Positions 24,956 through 32,366 of a stretch of DNA of 39,463 bases are shown one piece after another. The position numbers were made by a program, and so were the translations under genes. Location: assembly GCA_021108315.1 (NCBI GenBank), contig JAIORE010000179.1, forward strand, positions 1 to 39,463. The letters run 5' to 3'. Under the pieces are notes generated by a model. That model saw nothing but the letters and a program-made list of their open reading frames with translations, was not told the DNA's origin and ran no database searches. This DNA comes from Candidatus Cloacimonadota bacterium. Lineage in GTDB: Bacteria; Cloacimonadota; Cloacimonadia; Cloacimonadales; TCS61. Each line of letters begins with the position of its first letter. Positions within the stretch are counted from its first letter, which is position 1.

Positions 24956-25375
24956 ATGGAGCAGAATAATCCGGAAGATTTAGCAGTAGTTATTGAAGTC
25001 CAAAACAATTTTATAATTGCTGAGATGAAAAAATCAGAATCGTGTAAATCTTGTTCTATGAGCGGAATGTGCATGGGAACTAAAAAATCTGTTACTCATA
25101 AGATTCAAACGAAAAATAGATATGAAATCGGAGATGTAATTGAGGTCAGTATCTCAGCTGGTTACAGAATATTCAGTTCTTTTCTAATTTTTGTTTTCCC
25201 AATTATTATGATGATCATTTTTTATCTCATTAGTCGTTCTGTATTTCATTTCTCAGAGAATATTTCTATTCTTATGTCATTCAGCGGACTGTTATTTAGT
25301 GGAGTAATGATTTATTTTGTTGATAAAAAACTTGGGAAAAAATTGAATGTTAATATTGTTGGAAAAGTTGGTTAA
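24956..25375 (+). CDS. RseC/MucC-family membrane protein
   Basis: 139 residues. The soluble N-terminal part carries a cysteine cluster C-x2-C-x5-C (Cys30, Cys33, Cys39 in ESCKSCSMSGMCMG). Two membrane helices follow at about 72-92 and 98-117, with a basic end. This is the layout of RseC/MucC proteins (PF04246), which are linked to sigma-E control and to Rnf-type reducers of SoxR. The start directly follows the hldE stop, so the genes are probably co-transcribed. I cannot tell from the window which partner it has, since no rnf or rse gene is present. Confidence 0.8.
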   Translation: MEQNNPEDLAVVIEVQNNFIIAEMKKSESCKSCSMSGMCMGTKKSVTHKIQTKNRYEIGDVIEVSISAGYRIFSSFLIFVFPIIMMIIFYLISRSVFHFSENISILMSFSGLLFSGVMIYFVDKKLGKKLNVNIVGKVG

Positions 25376-25436
25376 TTTATAAGATTTATAAAAGACAAAC
25401 TTGTGTTATGTCAAATATCAAATAACAAATGAGAAA

Positions 25437-25505
25437 ATGAATCACAAACAGTCGAAAGACCTGCACTATCTCATCCTGCTTGATGAAAGAAACAACACCG
25501 GTTAA
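25437..25505 (+). CDS. Possible 22-residue small open frame (speculative)
   Basis: An ATG at 25437 opens a 22-codon frame whose product begins MNHKQSKDLHYLILLDERNN and ends at TAA 25503-25505. The stretch is visibly less AT-rich than the rest of the 210-bp gap and looks protein-like. No strong ribosome binding site is present, and it matches nothing I know. It may equally be a relic of a former gene or chance. Confidence 0.2.
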   Translation: MNHKQSKDLHYLILLDERNNTG

Positions 25506-25523
25506 ATTTTGTTTAGATTTATA

Positions 25524-25580
25524 TTGACTTTTAAAGTATTGAAAATTATAAATTTAATGTAATTTCAAATATATAGGAGG
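25524..25580 (+). promoter_or_regulatory. Sigma70-like promoter and strong ribosome binding site of folB
   Basis: TTGACT at 25524-25529 and TATAAA at 25547-25552 are separated by exactly 17 bp, each matching consensus at 5 of 6 positions. Transcription should start near 25559. AGGAGG at 25575-25580 lies six bases before the folB ATG. This is the best promoter in the window. Confidence 0.65.
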
Positions 25581-25586
25581 ATTATT

Positions 25587-25958
25587 ATGAGAATTAATTT
25601 AAATGAAATGGTCTTTTTCGGATATCATGGAGTTCATCCGGAAGAACGAAAACTTGGACAAAGATTTATTGTTGATTTTTCTTATGAAACCGATTACTCG
25701 CATAAAAGGCTTCATCATATTAGTGATACTGTAGATTATTCAGAAGTTTTCGATATTATAAAGAATACTATGGAAAATGAAGAACATCATCTCTTGGAAA
25801 ATTGTGCAAATTCATTACTGGATAATATCTTTGTTACCTTTCCAAAAATAATAAAAGCTTATGTTTGTATAACCAAACCTTCTGTTCCTATTAAAGGTAT
25901 TTTAGCATCTATTGAAGTTGAAGTTGAAAGAGAAAGAGAAGATGCAACCACGAATTAA
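25587..25958 (+). CDS. folB: FolB, dihydroneopterin aldolase
   Basis: 123 residues. FolB converts dihydroneopterin to hydroxymethyl-dihydropterin in folate synthesis. The MVFFGYHGVHPEERKLGQRF region carries the conserved tyrosine and the E/R segment of the pterin site. DTVDYSEVFDII is the usual second motif, LLENCANSLLDNI holds the pterin-binding glutamate, and AYVCITKPSVPI includes the catalytic lysine. The final residues (ATTN and the stop) come from the intergenic module beginning at 25947, in the same frame as at the end of murG. folK follows, so the two act in successive steps. Confidence 0.93.
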   Translation: MRINLNEMVFFGYHGVHPEERKLGQRFIVDFSYETDYSHKRLHHISDTVDYSEVFDIIKNTMENEEHHLLENCANSLLDNIFVTFPKIIKAYVCITKPSVPIKGILASIEVEVEREREDATTN

Positions 25959-26127
25959 CGCGAATTAGCACGAAGAAGAAAAAAATTACTTCAAGAACGC
26001 TAAGAACACGAAGAAAATGCATTGAATATTGAAAATTGTCTCGTTTCCAAGCTGAAACTTGGGAACGAGAATAATTTCTCTGTATTTTCTGTAAGCTCAA
26101 TATTTTGTTCTTTTTTTGTTCGTTGCA
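25947..26127. repeat. Nested modules with a 13-bp hairpin between folB and folK
   Basis: Left outer module: 10-bp units at 25949, 25959 and 25969 (CACGAATTAA, CGCGAATTAG, CACGAAGAAG), nearly identical to the copy after murG and likewise containing the gene stop. A second left module has CAAGAACGCTAAGAACACG (25992-26010). A strong hairpin follows: TCTCGTTTCCAAG (26039-26051), loop CTGAAA, CTTGGGAACGAGA (26058-26070), 13 pairs with one T-G. The right half has TTTCTCTGTATTTTCTGTAA (26075-26094) and TTTTTTTGTTCGTTGCAAA (26111-26129). Hairpins of CTCGTTCCCAAG type are widespread in bacterial genomes. Confidence 0.75.
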
Positions 26128-26157
26128 AATAAAAATAAATCATTAAAAAATGGATTT

Positions 26158-26613
26158 ATGAAGTATTATATTGGTTTAGGTTCAAATTTAGGCAAGAGAA
26201 AAGAAAATATTTTAAAAGCAATTAATTTTTTCAAAAACTATGATAAAATTACTTTCATAAAAAGTAGCAAAATCATTGAAACTGAGCCTTATGGAAACAT
26301 TGGTCAACCGAATTTTCTTAATTGTGTAATCGTGATAGGGTCTGAAATAAAACCAATTGATATGCTGAATATTTGCTTGAAAATTGAACAAAAAATGGGT
26401 CGAAAAAGAACAATAAAATGGGGACCAAGAATTATTGATATTGATATTTTAATCTGTGATAATCAAATTGTAAATGAGAATAATCTTATAATTCCACATC
26501 CTGAGCTTTATAAAAGAAAATTTGTGCTCACTTCTCTAAATGAATTGTGTCCGGAATTTATCCATCCAATAATTAATAAAAAGATTAAAACAATGTATGG
26601 CTCTGTTGATTAA
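26158..26613 (+). CDS. folK: FolK, hydroxymethyl-dihydropterin pyrophosphokinase
   Basis: 151 residues from the ATG at 26158. An in-frame start at 26116 adds 14 residues derived from the repeat gap and is rejected because FolK begins at KYYIGLGSNLGKRKENI. It transfers pyrophosphate from ATP to hydroxymethyl-dihydropterin, the step after FolB. Diagnostic segments are ETEPYGNIGQPNFLNCV, LKIEQKMGRKR, and KWGPRIIDIDILICDN with the paired aspartates that bind magnesium. IPHPELYKRKFVL is the typical C-terminal motif. The ribosome binding site is weak. Confidence 0.93.
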   Translation: MKYYIGLGSNLGKRKENILKAINFFKNYDKITFIKSSKIIETEPYGNIGQPNFLNCVIVIGSEIKPIDMLNICLKIEQKMGRKRTIKWGPRIIDIDILICDNQIVNENNLIIPHPELYKRKFVLTSLNELCPEFIHPIINKKIKTMYGSVD

Positions 26614-26638
26614 GTCTGATTTTCAAAAATTAATACAA

Positions 26639-26697
26639 ATTCCATGTTTTTATATATCATCAAGTTTAATTTAATCTTGTATGACGATTTATGGAAT
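26639..26697. repeat. Imperfect stem-loop in the folK-glmU gap
   Basis: ATTCCAT (26639-26645) pairs with ATGGAAT (26691-26697). Inside, TCATCAAG (26657-26664) pairs with CTTG-T-ATGA (26676-26684) with one bulged base. No T-run follows. It could be a leader structure or chance pairing in AT-rich DNA. The rest of the 143-bp gap has no visible gene, only a GGA near 26750 as a ribosome binding site. Confidence 0.3.
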
Positions 26698-26756
26698 GAT
26701 AAAAATCAAATCAACAAATCATTAAATCAATAAATTAATACATAAAAGGAATTATA

Positions 26757-27770
26757 ATGAAAAAATTAGCTGCAATAATTCTCGCTGCCGGTAAAGGCAC
26801 TCGAATGAAATCTGATAAACCTAAAGTGGTCTTTAACTTTGCTGAAAAACCAATGATTCAGCGCGTTGTAGATACTGCATTGGAAACCAACTGTGATAAA
26901 ATCGCTACTGTCGTTGGTTTCAAAAAAGAGATTGTAATTGATTCCCTGCAACCTAACCTAAAAAATATTTTTATAGAACAAAAAAAACAAAATGGTACGG
27001 GTCACGCTGTAATTGTTACAGAAGAAGTTTTTAAGGATTTCGATGGAGATATTTTTATTTTGTGCGGAGATGTTCCCTTGCTTACTTCTAAAACTTTAAA
27101 AAAAATCCTAACTAAACATCAAAATAAAAAAGCAGCTTGCACAGTTCTGACCGCTGTGATGGATGATGCTTTGAAATATGGAAGAATCGTTAGGAACATA
27201 GCAGGAAATGTAGAAAGAATCGTTGAATTCAAAGACGCAACTGCTGAACAAAAAGAAATCAAAGAGATTAATTCAGGAATTTATTGTTTTGATGCAAAAA
27301 GCCTTTTCACTGCCTTAAAAAGCGTAAATAGCGACAATATGCAAGGTGAATATTATCTCACGGACACTCTGGAAATTCTGAATGACCAAGGAAAATTGGT
27401 AACATCTGTTTTACTTGATGAAATTGAAGAAGCTTCAGGAGTAAATTCACAAGAACAATTAGCAGATTTGGAAAATCTTTTATATTCTAAAATCCGTAAG
27501 CATTGGCTGAATAATGGAGTTGTCATCGAAAATCCTCAATCTGTAATCATTGGCTCAGATGTAAATATTGAACAAAATGTAGAAATCGCAGCCAACACAA
27601 TAATCAAAGGAAATACTATTATAAAAAGTGGTTCCCGAATTGGAGTAAACTGCTATTTATTAGATTCCACAATAGAATGTAACACAAAACTTCAAGGTTT
27701 CAATGTGATTGTAAATTCGACATTAAAAGAGAATTCCATAATTAATTTCTACGATAAAAGAGTGAATTAA
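26757..27770 (+). CDS. GlmU-like UDP-GlcNAc uridylyltransferase, shortened C-terminus
   Basis: 337 residues, against about 450 for bifunctional GlmU. The N-terminal half is a clear GlmU uridylyltransferase: LAAGKGTRMKSDKPKV at 9-24, QKKQNGTGHAV, CGDVPLLTS, YGRIVR, VEFKDATAEQKEI, NSGIYCFD and NMQGEYYLTD. After about residue 240 only a few left-handed beta-helix turns remain (VIIGSDVNIEQNVEIAAN and similar). The acetyltransferase active site is missing. It should make UDP-GlcNAc from GlcNAc-1-phosphate, but GlcN-1-P acetylation needs another enzyme. The frame ends cleanly in a TAATG overlap with the next gene, so it does not look like a recent truncation. Confidence 0.82.
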   Translation: MKKLAAIILAAGKGTRMKSDKPKVVFNFAEKPMIQRVVDTALETNCDKIATVVGFKKEIVIDSLQPNLKNIFIEQKKQNGTGHAVIVTEEVFKDFDGDIFILCGDVPLLTSKTLKKILTKHQNKKAACTVLTAVMDDALKYGRIVRNIAGNVERIVEFKDATAEQKEIKEINSGIYCFDAKSLFTALKSVNSDNMQGEYYLTDTLEILNDQGKLVTSVLLDEIEEASGVNSQEQLADLENLLYSKIRKHWLNNGVVIENPQSVIIGSDVNIEQNVEIAANTIIKGNTIIKSGSRIGVNCYLLDSTIECNTKLQGFNVIVNSTLKENSIINFYDKRVN

Positions 27771-28273
27771 TGGGTGAGAAAGACGTTTTATACTCACCAT
27801 GGAGAATGGATTATATTTTGTCTGAGAAAGATAATAAATGTATTTTTTGTTTGAAACCTAACGAACAAGATGACAAAAGACATCTAATCTTGTTTCGTTC
27901 TGAATACAGTTTTGTAATTATGAATCTTTATCCGTACAACAATGGACACCTTATGGTTGTTCCCAATAAGCATGTTTCCAAACTATCGAATATTTCAAAA
28001 ATAGAACTGAATGACTTATTTGAAACTGTTCAACTGACTGAAAAGATGATAAATAAAACCTACAATCCTGATGGAATTAATATCGGCATGAATCTTGGTA
28101 AAGCAGCCGGAGCAGGAATTGATCAGCATTTACATGTTCATTTAATTCCCCGTTGGAATGGAGATGTGAACTTTATGACTGCTATAAATACCACTCGTGT
28201 GATTCCTGAATCGTTTGATAAAGCATATTTCAGGCTAAAAGAACAATTTGACAATGAAGCGACCAAAAAATAA
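27770..28273 (+). CDS. HIT-family nucleotide hydrolase or phosphorylase
   Basis: 167 residues with the histidine triad HLHVHLIPRW (His120, His122, His124). The N-terminal YSPWRMDYI plus CIFC (Cys24, Cys27), a likely zinc site, resembles the Ap4A phosphorylase-like branch of HIT proteins. MNLYPYNNGHLMVVP and GINIGMNLGKAAGAGIDQ are also family segments. The substrate is likely a dinucleoside polyphosphate or a nucleotide conjugate but cannot be fixed from sequence. It shares one base with the glmU-like stop and overlaps the next frame by about 20 bases. Confidence 0.88.
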   Translation: MGEKDVLYSPWRMDYILSEKDNKCIFCLKPNEQDDKRHLILFRSEYSFVIMNLYPYNNGHLMVVPNKHVSKLSNISKIELNDLFETVQLTEKMINKTYNPDGINIGMNLGKAAGAGIDQHLHVHLIPRWNGDVNFMTAINTTRVIPESFDKAYFRLKEQFDNEATKK

Positions 28274-28694
28274 TTTGTCACGCATTGTGAAGGGCTTGCT
28301 AATAAGCTCTATAGTGATTTTGCTACTTTTTTTCGGAACAAAAGAATTGCTAAAAAAAAAGAAATTTTTTATTGAAGAGGAACAACAATCAATACCAAAC
28401 TCTTCTGTAAAAGTTTCAATATTAAATGGTTGTGGATATCCGGGAATTGCTACGGAAGCCAAAGAAAAATTATTGGATTTTGAACAGATTGATGTTATTT
28501 CTTGGAAAAATAATTTCAGGAATATGTATATTTATGATCAAACAATAATTATTGTGAAAAAAGATAATGATAAGAAATTGGATTATTTGATGAAAATCAC
28601 AGGCATAGAAAGAAGAGCATTAGCTTATAATGAGAATATAATTGAAGAATTTTATATTATTCTCGGAAAAGATTATAGAAAATATTTTAAATAA
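28254..28694 (+). CDS. Membrane-anchored LytR_C-domain protein
   Basis: 146 residues from the ATG at 28254. An in-frame TTG six bases earlier is possible. A basic N-terminus and one membrane helix at about 14-32 are followed by a short linker. A LytR C-terminal-type domain then starts at VKVSILNGCGYPGIATEAKE. Such domains (PF13399) occur beside cell-wall ligases, or alone as here, and their function is not established. The gene begins inside the HIT gene and is followed nine bases later by rsfS. The pairing of LytR_C with rsfS is seen in other bacteria. Confidence 0.75.
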   Translation: MKRPKNNLSRIVKGLLISSIVILLLFFGTKELLKKKKFFIEEEQQSIPNSSVKVSILNGCGYPGIATEAKEKLLDFEQIDVISWKNNFRNMYIYDQTIIIVKKDNDKKLDYLMKITGIERRALAYNENIIEEFYIILGKDYRKYFK

Positions 28695-28703
28695 TGAGGT
28701 GTA

Positions 28704-29084
28704 ATGAAATTGAAATTTAATGAGTTAAAAAATTTAATAATCAAAAGTGCTTACGATAAAAAAGCAGAAGATATTCAGTTTTTTGATGTAAAAGAAAAAT
28801 CGGATTATACTGATGGAGTAATCATTTGTCATGGCACGGGAGATCTACATGTAAAAGCTATTGCTGAAAATATTATTGCAATGGCAAAAGAGAATAAAAT
28901 TCAAGTAATTTCTAAAGAAGGAATGCAAAACCTGACTTGGGTTTTAATTGATTTTGTAGATATTGTAGTCCACGTATTTAATGAAGAAACCAGAAAATAT
29001 TATAAATTAGAAAAATTATGGAACGTATCAGCAAAAAACAAAGAAAATATCGAGAAAGAAAATGTTGAGAAAAAAGATACATAA
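28704..29084 (+). CDS. rsfS: RsfS, ribosomal silencing factor
   Basis: 126 residues. RsfS binds uL14 on the large subunit and blocks subunit joining under starvation. Family signatures are AYDKKAEDIQFFDVKEKSDY, DGVIICHGTGDLHVKAIAEN and the near-invariant WVLIDFVDIVVHVFNEETRKYY, here split by nothing and complete. The C-terminal tail is charged and low in complexity (KENIEKENVEKKD). GAGG (28696-28699) precedes the ATG. The tail overlaps argS by 23 bases. Confidence 0.92.
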   Translation: MKLKFNELKNLIIKSAYDKKAEDIQFFDVKEKSDYTDGVIICHGTGDLHVKAIAENIIAMAKENKIQVISKEGMQNLTWVLIDFVDIVVHVFNEETRKYYKLEKLWNVSAKNKENIEKENVEKKDT

Positions 29085-30759
29085 TCATCTATTAGAATGT
29101 GCTGAAGCACTAAAGATAAAAGTAAATCCACATTTTTCGTTGGAAATACCGAATAATGTAAATCATGGTGATTACTCAACTAATATTGCAATGTTGAGTG
29201 CGAAATTAAATAAAAAAAAACCTAGAGTTCTTGCTGATAAAATTGCAAAATATCTCAATAAAAACAAAGATTATAAATCAGTCACAGTTGCCGGACCGGG
29301 ATTTATCAATTTCAAATTGACTCACAGAATTTTTTATGAAGGTTTGCAATTTATCAATAAAAAAAAAAAATCTTTTGGAATGTCGAATTATGGGGAGAAA
29401 CAAAAAGTTCTGATTGAATTTGTAAGTGCAAATCCTACAGGTCCTCTTAATATCGTAAGTGCTAGAGCTGCTGCCTATGGAGATACATTATCAAAGGTTT
29501 TAGATTTTGTTGGATTCAATTCATTCAAAGAATTTTATGTGAACGACTTTGGTAATCAAGTTGATATTTTAGCAGAATCCTTAGAAATACGTTATCGAGA
29601 GCTGCATGGAGATGTCGTTATTGAGTTTCCCCCGGAAGCTTATCATGGTGAATATTTAATAGATTTAGCAGTTCAATTAAACACAATAGAGGGAACAAAA
29701 CTTCTCCATATTTCCGAAAAAGATCGTCTGGAACGTATGAAAAATTTTGCTTTAGAAGAACTTCATAATATGCAAGTTGCAAGTTTGGAAAAATTCGGCG
29801 TAATTTTTGATAACTGGATGAGCGAGAAAAAACTTCGCAAAGAAGGAGCAATTGAAGAAACGCTCAGCTACCTTGCCGAAGCTGATTGTACTTTTGAAAA
29901 AGATGATGCCGTTTGGTTTTATTCTTCCCGATTTGGTGATGAAAAAGACCGTGTTTTGATGAAAGCAGATGGAAATACTACCTATTTCGTACCGGATATT
30001 GCCTATCATATCACAAAATATCAGCGTGGTTTTAAATATTTGATTGATGTTTTAGGTCCTGATCATCACGGATATGTTCCTCGTCTTAGATCTGCCCTCA
30101 CAGCTTTGAAATATGATAATTCTAAGCTTGAAGTAGTTTATTTGCAACACATCAATCTTTTTAATGAAGGTGAAATAGTCAAAATGTCTAAACGTGCCGG
30201 AAAAATCGTGACAATGGACGAACTTATTGACGATGTAGGAAAAGATGCTGCCCGATTTTTCTTTATAGATAGAAAACCAAGTGCTCATCTTAATTTTGAT
30301 CTGGAATTAGCCCGTAAAAAATCATCTGAAAATCCGGTTTTTTATATTCAATATGCACACGCCAGAATTAATAGTGTTCTCAAAAAGGCTCGTAAAGCAA
30401 AGATTTCTTTAAAAGATTATGATGTTAAGGATTTAAGCAGGCTTTCCAAAAATTCTGAAATACTTATTATCAAAAAGATGTTGGAATTTCCAACTTTACT
30501 GGAAACTATCGCAGATTCTCGCGAACCGCATCATCTCGCAACTTATGCTTTTGAATTAGCCGGAATGTTCCATAAATATTATGCCAAATATCATATTATT
30601 AATCCTCGATTCAAAACAATGTCTCAAAGTAGGATTTACTTAATTAAATCGGTAAAATATGCATTAGCAAATTGTTTACACCTAATGGGAATTTCTGCTC
30701 CGGATAAAATGGTAAGTTTAAAACCTGAAGATAATGAAAAAGATTCTGCTAATATCTGA
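29062..30759 (+). CDS. argS: Arginyl-tRNA synthetase with an atypical HIGH motif
   Basis: 565 residues, family length. The order is an N-terminal Arg-tRNA additional domain (1 to about 90), a class I Rossmann catalytic core, and a DALR anticodon-binding domain that ends in HLMGISAPDKMV. The core context FVSANPTGPLN is typical of ArgRS. The first class I signature, normally H-V-G-H or H-I-G-H at this place, reads N-I-V-S at 130-133. The second signature is KMSKR at 374-378, and LGPDHHGYVPRL is present. Reading frame and flanks are intact, so I expect a functional variant, not a pseudogene. It overlaps both neighbours. Confidence 0.92.
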   Translation: MLRKKIHNHLLECAEALKIKVNPHFSLEIPNNVNHGDYSTNIAMLSAKLNKKKPRVLADKIAKYLNKNKDYKSVTVAGPGFINFKLTHRIFYEGLQFINKKKKSFGMSNYGEKQKVLIEFVSANPTGPLNIVSARAAAYGDTLSKVLDFVGFNSFKEFYVNDFGNQVDILAESLEIRYRELHGDVVIEFPPEAYHGEYLIDLAVQLNTIEGTKLLHISEKDRLERMKNFALEELHNMQVASLEKFGVIFDNWMSEKKLRKEGAIEETLSYLAEADCTFEKDDAVWFYSSRFGDEKDRVLMKADGNTTYFVPDIAYHITKYQRGFKYLIDVLGPDHHGYVPRLRSALTALKYDNSKLEVVYLQHINLFNEGEIVKMSKRAGKIVTMDELIDDVGKDAARFFFIDRKPSAHLNFDLELARKKSSENPVFYIQYAHARINSVLKKARKAKISLKDYDVKDLSRLSKNSEILIIKKMLEFPTLLETIADSREPHHLATYAFELAGMFHKYYAKYHIINPRFKTMSQSRIYLIKSVKYALANCLHLMGISAPDKMVSLKPEDNEKDSANI

Positions 30760-31231
30760 CACACATAATAATCAGAAATTACTTAGAAACGTTGTTAGTT
30801 CCGTAAAAAATATTACTCATATATTTCATCTCGGAGATAATTGCAAAGATTTGGATTCCAATCCTGATTTGACGGAAAATATAATTTTACATCGTGTTCC
30901 AGGTATTTTTAATCCCAAATATTTTTCTAAAATTGTTCCTTCTATTCTTTCTATCACTGTAGAAAATTGGGATTTTGTTTTGGCTCACACAGTTGAAGAT
31001 TTGAAAAAAAGCAATATTATCGCAGATTTTTATCTTTTTGGTCATACTCACAAACCGGATTTTTATATAAAAAACAAAACTAATTATTTGAATCCAGGAC
31101 ACTTAAAAAACAAGTTTGATAGAGGTTTTGAAGCTTCTTACTGCATTTTAAAAGTTTCCAAAAATAAATTAGTTATCAAGATATTCACAATTTCAGGTAA
31201 CCTTTATTTTGAGAAAACGTTGAAAAAATAA
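30734..31231 (+). CDS. YfcE/MJ0936-type metallophosphatase, partly degenerate
   Basis: 165 residues, the size of this small calcineurin-like phosphoesterase group. Metal-ligand motifs are SDTHNN (Asp9, His11), HLGDN (Asp35, Asn36) and GHTH at 103-106. The usual GN(C/H)D motif between them is replaced by GIFN near residues 57-60, and the expected TH(G)H is only LAHT with His85. NPGH near residue 123 is typical of the C-terminal part. It probably binds one or two metals but may have altered activity. The ATG lies 26 bases inside argS. Confidence 0.82.
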   Translation: MKKILLISDTHNNQKLLRNVVSSVKNITHIFHLGDNCKDLDSNPDLTENIILHRVPGIFNPKYFSKIVPSILSITVENWDFVLAHTVEDLKKSNIIADFYLFGHTHKPDFYIKNKTNYLNPGHLKNKFDRGFEASYCILKVSKNKLVIKIFTISGNLYFEKTLKK

Positions 31232-31349
31232 ATTAGATTGTGTAATAAAAAAAAATCTCCTTTTTTTCTGTGGGTTGTTATTCAAACCTTTTTGGTTCTG
31301 GCTTGACCAGATTATGTTTATTAAAAAAATAATCAGGAAAAAAAACGTA

Positions 31350-32333
31350 ATGTATAAATTTAAAGTTGAAATTCCACTGGAATTAGAGCAAAAAAGTAAT
31401 TTTGATAGTCTCAAACAATCATTTTCATTTAATATTTCTTTCAAGCATACAGGATATTATAATGGTTTTTATTATAAGTTGTTAGGAATTAATAACTCAT
31501 ATAATATTATTATTGAAAACGTCATTGAAAAAAAAGAGAAACCATTATCAGATTTAATAGAAAATTTTCTCGATAACATTTTACCCGTTTGTTCCCTGAT
31601 AATCCAAGAACAAAATTCTAATCAATCTTACACTCATCTTAGATTAAATTACAAACGATCAAAAATTGAAATCAAGAATCTTGGAGTTGTACAGGATAAT
31701 AGTTTTGTAAATAATGCAAATGAAATAAAAAAAATAAGTGTAAGAGATTTAGTAATCCCAAGTCCCTCGTTATCCTTGAAATCTACAAAGGAAATTGATT
31801 TTAAAAAATTAGATAATTATGTAAATAAGTATAAAACAGATAAAGAATTTAAATATATTTTAAATTGCTATTATAGAGCTATAGCCTCAACAGATTTTAT
31901 TACTAAATATTATAATGCTTTCCCTGTAATTGAATTATTAGAAAAACAATTTCGTGATGAAATAAATACCTCATTATTATTGGATAAAATTGCATTTAAT
32001 AATCTTATTGATAACATTCAGAATTCAAAATATATAGATGAAAAAATAAGATCAAGAATTATTAATAGAATTAAAAGTACCTTAAAGTCTGCTACTTTAG
32101 AAACAAGATCTGAAAAGCTAGAAAAACTTTTTACTAATTATTTTAGAATAAATTACATAGAAAGTGGATCAATTAACTTAACAATCACAAATCAATTAAT
32201 GTCAGAATTTATAAAAATAAGAAATATAATTGTTCATGATAAAAAATTCAATGAAGAAGAAAAATCAAAGATATTTAATTTAGGATTACAATTAATCCTT
32301 TTAATTCAGTCTATTTTAATGAATTGGAAATAA
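31350..32333 (+). CDS. HEPN-type hypothetical protein, ApeA-like in outline
   Basis: 327 residues from the ATG at 31350, with AGGAAA about ten bases upstream. ATG 31314 and TTG 31275 are in frame but give poor N-termini. The N-terminal half is a beta-rich region I do not recognise. The C-terminal half is helical. It has ASTDFITKYYNAFPVIELLE, a hydrophobic pattern as in HEPN domains of larger surface-sensing proteins, and ends with RNIIVH (Arg291, His296), which fits the R-x4-H RNase motif of HEPN proteins. An RNase role is therefore possible, for example in phage defence. A short inverted repeat TCTGG-CTTGA-CCAGA (31297-31311) overlaps a TTGACC upstream. The gene is very AT-rich, suggesting transfer. 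Confidence 0.6.
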   Translation: MYKFKVEIPLELEQKSNFDSLKQSFSFNISFKHTGYYNGFYYKLLGINNSYNIIIENVIEKKEKPLSDLIENFLDNILPVCSLIIQEQNSNQSYTHLRLNYKRSKIEIKNLGVVQDNSFVNNANEIKKISVRDLVIPSPSLSLKSTKEIDFKKLDNYVNKYKTDKEFKYILNCYYRAIASTDFITKYYNAFPVIELLEKQFRDEINTSLLLDKIAFNNLIDNIQNSKYIDEKIRSRIINRIKSTLKSATLETRSEKLEKLFTNYFRINYIESGSINLTITNQLMSEFIKIRNIIVHDKKFNEEEKSKIFNLGLQLILLIQSILMNWK

Positions 32334-32366
32334 TATTAATAAACTAATAAGAATAAAGGCGGAAAA

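Noticed and set aside
31232..31262. A-run/T-run after the metallophosphatase as a terminator
   Set aside because: The stem would be A-T only around a TCTCC core, so it is too weak to call.
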